Below are positions 31,935 to 38,480 of a stretch of DNA of 39,325 nt, in pieces. Both the position numbers and the translations under genes were made by a program. Origin of the DNA: an uncultured Acidimicrobiales bacterium (GTDB lineage: Bacteria; Actinomycetota; Acidimicrobiia; Acidimicrobiales; SZUA-35); the NCBI GenBank assembly GCA_937922045.1, contig CAKZXA010000094.1:1-39325 (forward strand). The letters run 5' to 3'. The notes beneath the pieces were generated by a model. That model ran no database searches. It saw only the letters and a program-made list of their open reading frames with translations, and was not told the origin of the DNA. The stretch's first letter is position 1. Each line of letters starts with the position of its first letter.

Positions 31935-32993
31935 TTAGAGCCGAGCGACGATGATGTCACGCTCGATCGAATTGTCGACTCGGTGGGCAAAGCCTGCACC
32001 GGCGTTGACGGCAACTCTGGTGAAGCCAAGCTTGGTGAGGGCGTCGCCGACCTCGTCGGTACCTGCTCGCTTTGTGTTCCAGGCCAGAGCGATTGCACCG
32101 CAGGGCCGAAGCCACTTTTTCCAGGCTGGAGCGAGTCGCTCGAGGAGAGCCACGGTGTCGGTTGGGTCCCATTTGGCCTTGTTGCGAGCAGACCCGCCTG
32201 GCTGCCTGCTGGCATGGTGAATACCGTACGGCAGGTCGGTGACGATGACGTCGACCGAGTCGCGTTTGATCGGCAGGTTGGTGTCCCCACCGTCTGCGCA
32301 GAAGGTCTGCAGGGTCTGGCCGAGCCCCTCCTTGAGCTCATCACGATCCGGCGCCACGGTGAAGGTGCTATGCCTGCGTTCTGCGTTGGCCGGGCGATAA
32401 TCTTGCACCAAATGAGGCAGGCGTTGTCGTTTGGCCCACTGGCCGATGAAGATCGCCTGCTGATCCAATGCGTTGCGATCGGGTTCGATGCCGATGGCGT
32501 TGAGCCCAAAGGCCAGCGCCCAGTTCAGGGTTGTCCCCCGTCCGCACATGGGATCGCACAGGGTGATGGGGCGAGCCTGGTGATCGGGGTTTGAGAGATC
32601 GATGCCAGCTGCTGCCATCGCTACGGTCACCATCGCTCGGGTGAAACGCTCGTTGGTCTTGCCCTTGTAGCGCTGAGTCGTCACCAGCTCGGAGCCAAAA
32701 CGGAGCTGTTCACCCATGGCCGTCGTCCGGAAGTTCTCGCCATCTTGTTCAAACAGCGCAAGTGATGCTGAGAGTTGTCCGGCGAGAGGGCCAAGTTCCT
32801 CGGGGGCTAGATCACAATCGAACGATAAGCGTGTCGATCGGCCTTCGGTGATGACATCGATCGTTCCAAGCGTGGCTGGATGGAGCGCATCCAGAACTAG
32901 TGAGAGCTCAGCGGCGGCTATGTCACCCAAGGAGGTTGAGTAGACACGATTCAGGTCGGTCTCAAGAAACAGGGCGTAATTGTGCTTGTGCAT
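31935..32993 (-). CDS. TRM11/UPF0020-like RNA or DNA methylase
   Basis: The 352-residue protein has an N-terminal THUMP-like region (1-110) and a C-terminal Rossmann methyltransferase with motif I PITLCDPMCGRGTTLNWAL (near 142-160), acidic IGIEPD, and the active-site TDLPYG (near 253) of the N6/N2 amino-methyltransferase group. PF01170 members such as TRM11 and RlmL methylate guanine N2 in tRNA or rRNA. It should bind SAM and an RNA in the cytoplasm. It is divergent from rex by 41 nt. The exact nucleotide modified cannot be inferred. Confidence 0.82.
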   Translation of the reverse strand: MHKHNYALFLETDLNRVYSTSLGDIAAAELSLVLDALHPATLGTIDVITEGRSTRLSFDCDLAPEELGPLAGQLSASLALFEQDGENFRTTAMGEQLRFGSELVTTQRYKGKTNERFTRAMVTVAMAAAGIDLSNPDHQARPITLCDPMCGRGTTLNWALAFGLNAIGIEPDRNALDQQAIFIGQWAKRQRLPHLVQDYRPANAERRHSTFTVAPDRDELKEGLGQTLQTFCADGGDTNLPIKRDSVDVIVTDLPYGIHHASRQPGGSARNKAKWDPTDTVALLERLAPAWKKWLRPCGAIALAWNTKRAGTDEVGDALTKLGFTRVAVNAGAGFAHRVDNSIERDIIVARL

Positions 32994-33000
32994 TTGTGAA
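32994..33000. promoter_or_regulatory. Possible Rex-operator half-site TTGTGAA
   Basis: TTGTGAA sits in the 41-nt gap between the divergent starts of the TRM11-like gene and rex. It equals one arm of the known Rex consensus TTGTGAA-N4-TTCACAA, but the second arm (TTTTTCTGCG) is poor. Redox autoregulation of rex is possible. Confidence 0.3.
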
Positions 33001-33034
33001 ATCGGCGTTTTTCTGCGTAACCTGACAACACTCT

Positions 33035-33709
33035 ATGGGCGAGATTTTGATCTCTTCAGCCACGGTTGGACGTTTGCCGCGCTATTTGCGGGTGGCGGCT
33101 GATATGGCGGCGGAAGATGTGTCCACGGTGTCGTCAGACCACTTGGCCGAGCAGGTTGGTGTCAACCCGGCCACGTTGAGGCGAGACCTGGCGACGCTTG
33201 ACATCGCTGGCACGAGGGGTGTCGGCTACGACGTCAAAGGTCTTGTCTACGCGATCAGTGTGGCACTTGGGGTGAACCAAGACTGGCCAGTGGTTGTGGT
33301 GGGGGCGGGTAATTTGGGTCGGGCATTGGCCAACTATGGCGGGTTGGCAGAGCGAGGCTTTCCTGTGCGGGCTATTTGTGACAACGATGATGAGAAGGTT
33401 GGCACCACGGTTGGCGCCCTCACCATCGAACACAGTGACAATCTAGCCGCAATGATCGACAAGCACGGGATAACTATCGGAGTTATCGCCACACCGGCCG
33501 ACGAGGCTCAATCGGTGGCCGAAGCATTGGTCGTGGCCGGCGTCCACTCACTGCTCAATTTTACGGCCTATCCGGTCGACGCGCCTGACGGGGTTGTGGC
33601 TCGCCGCGTCGACCTCGCCACCGAACTTCAAATTCTGAGCTTCTATCATCAGCAGGGAGTGCGGCTCGCCGGCGGAACCGGCGTGCCGCTCACCCCGCCT
33701 GCGAGCTGA
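33035..33709 (+). CDS. rex: Redox-sensing transcriptional repressor Rex
   Basis: The 224-residue protein has the Rex layout: an N-terminal winged helix (RLPRYLRVAADMAAEDVSTVSSDHLAEQVGVNPATLRRDL) and the NADH-binding Rossmann domain with VVVGAGNLGRAL near residue 90. The C-terminal helix (LQILSFYHQQ) swaps in the dimer. Rex releases DNA when the NADH/NAD ratio rises and controls respiratory and heme genes in actinobacteria, where rex often precedes hemA and hemC. hemA is missing here; the next gene is maoC on the other strand, then hemC. Length is normal. Confidence 0.95.
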   Translation: MGEILISSATVGRLPRYLRVAADMAAEDVSTVSSDHLAEQVGVNPATLRRDLATLDIAGTRGVGYDVKGLVYAISVALGVNQDWPVVVVGAGNLGRALANYGGLAERGFPVRAICDNDDEKVGTTVGALTIEHSDNLAAMIDKHGITIGVIATPADEAQSVAEALVVAGVHSLLNFTAYPVDAPDGVVARRVDLATELQILSFYHQQGVRLAGGTGVPLTPPAS

Positions 33710-33735
33710 AGCACGTCGGTGCCTAGGATCTACAG

Positions 33736-34209
33736 CTAGGCGTAAACGGTCCTCGTGATCCATTCGGCGACCAGGGCAGGCTTGTCTTCGCCCTCGATCT
33801 CGACGGTGAACTCCTGAATCTGATCCACGGCGTTGCCCTTGAGCGTCACGTCGATGACTTTCGAGTGGGCCCGGATTTGCTTACCTACCCGTACCGGGTT
33901 GATGAACCGAACCTTGTTCATGCCATAGTTCACGCCCATAAGGACGCCCTCTAGAGGCGGTCCTTCACGCTTGATCGACGTCGACAGGTGCACCAGTAGT
34001 GACAGGGTCAAAAACCCATGGGCAACGGTGCCGCCGAACGGTGTGGCCGCCGCTGCCTCCTCATCGAGATGGATGAATTGATGATCGAGCGTTGCGTCGG
34101 CGAAGTCATTGACCCGCTCTTGGGTTATCTCCATCCAATCGCTAGCGATTGGGTCCTGGTCGATCTGTGCCTTGACCGCTTCATAGGCTTTCTGGGCGTT
34201 CTCGCTCAT
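33736..34209 (-). CDS. MaoC-like dehydratase (R-specific enoyl-CoA hydratase type)
   Basis: ATG 34209 has GAGGAG 5 nt upstream and gives 157 residues; the longer frame reaches into the hemC promoter and is rejected. The hydratase-2 signature is present: DFADATLDHQFIHLDEEAA (residues 35-53) with the catalytic Asp42 and His47, then FGGTVAHGFLTLSLL. Gln44 stands where Asn is common. The family hydrates (R)-enoyl-CoA in beta-oxidation or fatty-acid-like pathways. It is a hot-dog-fold cytoplasmic enzyme. It lies reversed between rex and hemC, unlike the usual rex-hemA-hemC order. Confidence 0.85.
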   Translation of the reverse strand: MSENAQKAYEAVKAQIDQDPIASDWMEITQERVNDFADATLDHQFIHLDEEAAAATPFGGTVAHGFLTLSLLVHLSTSIKREGPPLEGVLMGVNYGMNKVRFINPVRVGKQIRAHSKVIDVTLKGNAVDQIQEFTVEIEGEDKPALVAEWITRTVYA

Positions 34210-34295
34210 GGTTCTCCTCGGAGATGCTTCGGGGGTTTTTGTGAGATGTCCGTCACGGTTGGTGGACCTTGGTCTAGGCCGGGTCCACTTGACGT

Positions 34296-34301
34296 TAGGC
34301 T
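34296..34301 (+). promoter_or_regulatory. Candidate leaderless -10 box TAGGCT for hemC
   Basis: TAGGCT ends exactly 6 nt before the ACG at 34308 that is proposed to start hemC. The spacing equals that of other leaderless-type genes in this window. Its TAG is also the in-frame stop that limits the hemC frame upstream. Confidence 0.45.
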
Positions 34302-34307
34302 GAGGGT

Positions 34308-35213
34308 ACGGAACTACGGATCGCAACACGAAACAGTCCGCTTGCCCTCTGGCAAGCAAATCACGTTGCCGCAGCATTGTGCCAAGTCGAGCACGAACTT
34401 CAGGTAACGCTTGTCTCGACGGCAACCTTTGCTGACCGTCGTCTGGGCACCCCCATCTCCAAACTCGGAGGTAAGGGAGCGTTCAGTAAAGAGATTCAGC
34501 AGCTTGTGATGTCTGGCGATGCCGATCTTGCTGTTCACTCGGCGAAAGATCTCCAGGCGACCACGCCGGAGGGCCTGCTGATCGCAGCCTTCCCCGAGCG
34601 CGGAGACGCCCGAGACGCTCTCATCGGCTCAACCCTCACCGACCTCGCCGCCGGTGCAAATGTAGCTACCGGCTCGAATCGACGACGCGCCCTGCTCAAT
34701 GACCTGTGCTCCGACCTCACGTTCCATGAGTTGAGGGGCAACATCGCCACCCGTGTGGCCAAGGCTGAAGGCTACGACGCAATCGTGATGGCAGCGGCCG
34801 CGATCGAACGGCTCGGTATCAATCTGCCCATCGTCGACATTCTGGATCCGGTTGCCTTCGTGCCCCAGGTAGGCCAGGGCGCATTGGCCGTCGAAGTTCG
34901 CGATCCCAACACCGATGCAGGGAACGACCGCTCGATCGCCGAGCTCGTAGCCCAACTCAACCATCGACCAACGGAGCTTGAGGTCACGGCTGAACGACAC
35001 TTCCTGGTCGAACTGGGAGGCGACTGCACCCTGCCAGCAGGCGCTCATGCTCGCGTCGACCCGGTGACCGAACAGATCAGTATCGATGGAGTGCTCGCCG
35101 ACGAAAACGGTGAACACCTCCAGAGGCTGACCGTCGACGGTAACCCGAAATCGGAACCTGGCCGAGAGCTGGCCCGACGCCTACGCAAGGCGCTCGAAGC
35201 AACGGTCGCATGA
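34308..35213 (+). CDS. hemC: Hydroxymethylbilane synthase, probable ACG start
   Basis: HemC joins four porphobilinogen units into hydroxymethylbilane. Reading upstream of the first in-frame TTG (34377) in the same frame gives T-ELRIATRNSPLALWQANHVAA, the diagnostic N-terminus of HemC (ATRGSPLALWQ with Asn for Gly). Any start downstream would remove it. Between the in-frame TAG at 34296 and this block there is no ATG, GTG or TTG; ACG 34308 is at the right place for Met1. The rest is typical: GKGAFSKEIQ, DLAVHSAKDLQATTPEGL, FVPQVGQGALAVEVR, and the dipyrromethane cofactor Cys in GGDCTLPAGA. About 301 residues. Non-standard ACG initiation, a recent start-codon mutation or a sequence error are the options. 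Confidence 0.9.
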   Translation, partial: TELRIATRNSPLALWQANHVAAALCQVEHELQVTLVSTATFADRRLGTPISKLGGKGAFSKEIQQLVMSGDADLAVHSAKDLQATTPEGLLIAAFPERGDARDALIGSTLTDLAAGANVATGSNRRRALLNDLCSDLTFHELRGNIATRVAKAEGYDAIVMAAAAIERLGINLPIVDILDPVAFVPQVGQGALAVEVRDPNTDAGNDRSIAELVAQLNHRPTELEVTAERHFLVELGGDCTLPAGAHARVDPVTEQISIDGVLADENGEHLQRLTVDGNPKSEPGRELARRLRKALEATVA

Positions 35214-36001
35214 GTGGCTGGCGACCTGGCCAGGCTCAACAGCCGCTGGCGGGTCGCACCGTTGTCCTCACGCGATCGACTGATGACAACCGATTTCTGG
35301 CATCGCGCCTAACCGCCCTCGGCGCCGATGTAAAGCAGATACCGCTGAACGTGGTACTGCCCGCTCCTGATGGGGGAGTGGCGCTAAGCAAGGCCTTGGA
35401 GCGTCTCGCCGACTACGAGTGGTTGGTGCTTACATCCGCAAACGGGGTTCGCGCCGTTGTCGATCAGCGCGGCGCAGTGCCATGGCCTGAGGGCGTCCAT
35501 GTGGCCGTCGTTGGCGACACCACAGCTCGCGTGGCCGACGCGGCCGGACTTCCCGTGAACTTCATTCCCTCCGAAGCTTCTGCCGCCCGTTTGGTGGCCG
35601 AGTTCCCGACGGCACTGGTCAATGCCGCGCCGGTTCGAGTTCTTGCCCCACTGGCCGAGTTGGCGTCGTCGACGGTCTACGACGGTCTGTCCGACAAGGG
35701 TTACGACGTTGACCGGGTCACCGCCTACCGCACGGGCGCGCCGAAGATCGATCAGGTGTTGGAGCCCGTGCAGCGGAGCTTGGCCGAAGGCGCAGATGTT
35801 GTGGTCTTCGCGGCTCCATCGGCAGTGGTCCGATTCGCCGATCGCTTTGGTTCAACGAGTGCAGCCGTTGTCTGCATCGGTCCGTCCACTGCTAAGCGAG
35901 CCCAGAACCTCGGCTTTGTCGTCGCCGCGGTGGCGACGCCACACGACGACGATGGCATCTATGAGGCGGTTCAAGGGGTGCTGACTTCCGGCGTTGGCTA
36001 G
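35210..36001 (+). CDS. hemD: Uroporphyrinogen-III synthase
   Basis: The 263-residue protein follows hemC with an ATGA overlap, the normal arrangement. HemD is weakly conserved in sequence, but the two-domain pattern is visible: GRTVVLTRSTDDNRFLASRLTALGADVKQIPL at the start, WLVLTSANGVRAVVD (the TSxNGV segment) near residue 75, VAVVGDTTARVADAAG, and in the second half VVVFAAPSAVVRFADRFG and VVCIGPSTAKRAQNLG. It closes hydroxymethylbilane to uroporphyrinogen III in the cytoplasm. Length is normal. The gene is in operon with hemC; hemB follows after 72 nt. Confidence 0.92.
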   Translation: MSGWRPGQAQQPLAGRTVVLTRSTDDNRFLASRLTALGADVKQIPLNVVLPAPDGGVALSKALERLADYEWLVLTSANGVRAVVDQRGAVPWPEGVHVAVVGDTTARVADAAGLPVNFIPSEASAARLVAEFPTALVNAAPVRVLAPLAELASSTVYDGLSDKGYDVDRVTAYRTGAPKIDQVLEPVQRSLAEGADVVVFAAPSAVVRFADRFGSTSAAVVCIGPSTAKRAQNLGFVVAAVATPHDDDGIYEAVQGVLTSGVG

Positions 36002-36060
36002 CTTCTGCGCCAGTCTTTAACGAACCGCGCTCGGAGCGAACCCTCGAACCACGGTGGCGA

Positions 36061-36066
36061 TAACGT
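36061..36066 (+). promoter_or_regulatory. Candidate leaderless -10 box TAACGT for hemB
   Basis: TAACGT ends 7 nt before ATG 36074, the hemB start that matches the family N-terminus. This suggests hemB has its own promoter inside the hem cluster. Confidence 0.45.
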
Positions 36067-36073
36067 GAAGTTG

Positions 36074-37066
36074 ATGTTTCCTCAGCGTCGTCTTCGCCGG
36101 CTCCGGACCACACCCGCCCTGCGGCGAATGGTGGCTGAAACGAGAATCTCGGCTGATGACCTTGTCGCCCCACTTTTCGTGCGGGAAGGAATCGACGAGC
36201 CGGTGCCGATCGACTCACTTCCTGGGGTTGTCCAGCACTCCCAGGGATCGTTGCGAGCCGAGGTGGAACGATTGGCCGGTCTCGGTGTGCCCGGCATCAT
36301 CCTCTTCGGGATCCCTGAACACAAGGATGATGAGGGCAGCGAAGCCTGGAATCCCGATGGTGTTGTACAGGTAGCTCTACGGAACCTTCGAGCCGACCTC
36401 GGTGATGACGTCGTGCTCATGGCCGATCTCTGTGTTGATGAATACACCAGCCACGGGCACTGCGGGATCGTGGGCGACGATGGTCGTGTCGACAACGACG
36501 CCACCCTCGACCTCTACGCCCAGGCTGCTGTGGCCCAAGCCGCTGCCGGTGCTCATATCACTGCGCCGTCGGGAATGATGGACGGGCAGGTCTTTGCCAT
36601 CCGTGAGGCGCTCGATGAGGAAGAGTTCGTCGACGTCTCGATACTTGCCTACGCGGCCAAGTATGCGAGTTCGTTCTACGGGCCCTTCCGTGATGCGGTA
36701 GATGTCACCATCGCTGATGGTGGAAATCGAAACGGTTACCAGCAAGATTGGCGCAACGCGCGCGAGGCCATGGAGGAAATTCGCTTCGACCTCTCCGAAG
36801 GGGCCGACATGATCATGGTCAAACCGGCCGTTGCCTACCTCGACATCCTCACCCGAGCCCGCATGGAAGTCGATGTTCCTCTGGCCGCCTATCACGTGAG
36901 CGGTGAATATGCCATGCTCAAGGCCGCGGCCCAGAACGGCTGGATCGACGGCGACGTTGCCGCCATTGAGACACTCACGGCGATCAAGCGGGCTGGCGCA
37001 GACTTTATCCTCACCTACCTCGCAGGCGAGGTCGCTGAGCGACTGAAGTCGGGCGGCGCTCTCTAA
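36074..37066 (+). CDS. hemB: Porphobilinogen synthase (5-aminolevulinate dehydratase)
   Basis: HemB condenses two 5-aminolevulinate molecules to porphobilinogen. ATG 36074 gives MFPQRRLRRLR, the usual family start, and has TAACGT 7 nt upstream; the GTG at 36065 is nine bases earlier and less likely. Schiff-base lysines are seen in YAAKYASSFYGPFRDA and MIMVKPAVAYLDI. The metal segment is DLCVDEYTSHGHCG: Cys, Asp, Cys in the positions where zinc enzymes have three Cys and Mg-only enzymes have Ala, Asp, Asp, a mixed type seen in actinobacteria. 330 residues, normal. It ends the hem gene run here. Confidence 0.95.
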   Translation: MFPQRRLRRLRTTPALRRMVAETRISADDLVAPLFVREGIDEPVPIDSLPGVVQHSQGSLRAEVERLAGLGVPGIILFGIPEHKDDEGSEAWNPDGVVQVALRNLRADLGDDVVLMADLCVDEYTSHGHCGIVGDDGRVDNDATLDLYAQAAVAQAAAGAHITAPSGMMDGQVFAIREALDEEEFVDVSILAYAAKYASSFYGPFRDAVDVTIADGGNRNGYQQDWRNAREAMEEIRFDLSEGADMIMVKPAVAYLDILTRARMEVDVPLAAYHVSGEYAMLKAAAQNGWIDGDVAAIETLTAIKRAGADFILTYLAGEVAERLKSGGAL

Positions 37067-37090
37067 GCCGTGGTCGCCAAGGACTGAGAC

Positions 37091-37645
37091 GTGAAGGCCC
37101 AGAAACTGGCCGAGCGTGACGGCTGGTCGTGCTGGCTCTGTGGCGGTGAGATCAACCCTGATGCGCCGGTTGGTTCGCCGTCCTCGCCCTCTATCGACCA
37201 TGTCGTGCCTAAGAGCAGGGGCGGCAAAACGGAGATGAGTAACCTGCGGCTCGCTCACCGGCGTTGCAATGGTCATCGGGGGAACCACCTGCCCGAGCTG
37301 CGCTGGCCCGCCGAGTTCGCCTTGCTCGATGCGCCGTCGCTCTGGCAGTCCCTTCGCCGCATCGTGACCCGCGCCCAGCGCAGCCCAAACGGTCACTCGC
37401 TCGGGCATCGCAAAGACAATCCCGAGGCCAAGGCCGATGTGGTGGCGCTCGCACCCAGCGCAGATCTGGCTCGGGAGGCGGCGGCGTGGGCGGAAGCAAC
37501 AGCCGAACGATTCTTAGGTGGCTCCTGGCGAGCCGAGGTGGACGCAGTAGGAGCGGGAGACGCTCACGCCATTCGCCTTTCGGTGGCTGGCCCCGTCGCC
37601 GATCCAGGACGTCCGTTTAGCGCGGACAAGGAGCGACGACGCTAG
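37091..37645 (+). CDS. HNH endonuclease domain protein
   Basis: The 184-residue protein starts at GTG 37091, 24 nt after hemB, without a clear SD. The N-terminal ~65 residues are an HNH domain with zinc cysteines in CWLCGG (14-17), Asp-His at 36-37 in SIDHVVPKSRGG, Asn51 in SNLRLAHRRCN and a fourth Cys59. This is a complete ββα-metal site, so nuclease activity is plausible. The rest is Ala/Glu-rich and of unknown role (SADLAREAAAWAEATAERFLGG). No restriction methyltransferase adjoins it. It could act in DNA repair or defence. It converges on the Thr-rich protein gene. Confidence 0.8.
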   Translation: MKAQKLAERDGWSCWLCGGEINPDAPVGSPSSPSIDHVVPKSRGGKTEMSNLRLAHRRCNGHRGNHLPELRWPAEFALLDAPSLWQSLRRIVTRAQRSPNGHSLGHRKDNPEAKADVVALAPSADLAREAAAWAEATAERFLGGSWRAEVDAVGAGDAHAIRLSVAGPVADPGRPFSADKERRR

Positions 37646-37649
37646 TCGA

Positions 37650-38399
37650 TCACTCAGGAATGGCCACTCGGGCGTTACTGCTGCAGCCCGGGCTCGGAAC
37701 GCCAGGCCGGAACGGTTCAGCGCAGTAGACGTACTGGCGACCGGCCACGATGTCGAAGTCGAGGTACTCGGTAGACCCCCCGACGCCTTGCCACGCCAGC
37801 CTGGCGAGGAGGGCGCGGTTTCGATAGATGAGGATCTCGGTCGGTTGGAGAGCATCGTTCGGGTAGGCGACCACGACGGACACCGCTTCCTCGTCCTGTA
37901 TGTAATCGGCACGGATCTGAGCCCGGTCCAGTTCGACGACACTGGTGGTTGTTGTGGTGTCTTCGGTTGTTGTGGTGGTTTCTTCCTGGGTGGTTGTTGT
38001 GGTCTCTTCGGTTGTTGTGGTGGTTTCTTCCCGGGTGGTTGTTGTGGTCTCTTCGGCCGTTGTGGTGGTTTCTTCCCGGGTGGTTGTTGTGGTCTCTTCG
38101 GCCGTTGTGGTGGTTTCTTCCTGGGTCGTCGTTGCCTCGGCCGTTGTTGCCGGGGTCGACGTCGTCGCTGCCTCGGTGGTGGTCGTCGAGGATGACGGGG
38201 CTGAGCTTGATGATGAGGTCGATGTCGAGGCCACCAGAGTGGTCGACGAATCACCAGCCTCGGTGGGCAGCGTGATCGCCGGGGGAAGCGTCGCCTGCTG
38301 ATCAGATCGACTGATCACAAAAGCAGCGGCGGCGACGGCCATAGCAGCCACCACCAAAAACATGCCGCCCCAGAGTTGTTCCGTTCGAACGCGCCGCAT
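37650..38399 (-). CDS. Membrane-anchored Thr/Glu-rich stalk protein
   Basis: The 249-residue protein has one N-terminal membrane anchor (GGMFLVVAAMAVAAAAFVIS). A long Ser/Thr-rich region of about 110 residues follows, dominated by repeats of type EETTTTTREETTTTA (15 residues, from the 45-bp DNA repeats). The C-terminal ~100 residues form a globular domain with strands AVSVVVAYPN, EILIYRNRALLARLAWQG, EYLDFDIVAGRQYVYCAEPF and two cysteines. The stalk is probably extended and possibly O-glycosylated, placing the C-terminal domain outside the membrane. Such TTTTE linkers are common in Acidimicrobiia. The ligand is unknown. Confidence 0.8.
   Translation of the reverse strand: MRRVRTEQLWGGMFLVVAAMAVAAAAFVISRSDQQATLPPAITLPTEAGDSSTTLVASTSTSSSSSAPSSSTTTTEAATTSTPATTAEATTTQEETTTTAEETTTTTREETTTTAEETTTTTREETTTTTEETTTTTQEETTTTTEDTTTTTSVVELDRAQIRADYIQDEEAVSVVVAYPNDALQPTEILIYRNRALLARLAWQGVGGSTEYLDFDIVAGRQYVYCAEPFRPGVPSPGCSSNARVAIPE
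37947..38126 (-). repeat. Four tandem 45-bp coding repeats
   Basis: Near-identical units start at 37947, 37992, 38037 and 38082. Each encodes 15 residues of the Thr/Glu stalk on the minus strand. Because the unit is a multiple of three, copy-number change would only alter stalk length. Confidence 0.85.
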
Positions 38400-38480
38400 C
38401 TCTCTCCACCCTGTATCAGCCTGTCATGGTAACAGAAGAGCGCACCATCGTTGGACAGCCGTGTCGGTCAACCTAGCGGC

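Noticed and set aside
36103-36180. Possible hemB frame defect
   Set aside because: The reading frame is continuous from ATG 36074 to the stop with all catalytic residues; no frameshift is needed.
37091-37645. HNH gene as part of a restriction system with the methyltransferase at 29544
   Set aside because: The genes are 6 kb apart with heme genes between, so there is no evidence for a pair.
37947-38126. CRISPR array
   Set aside because: The 45-bp units are contiguous with no spacers and encode a regular Thr/Glu repeat in frame.
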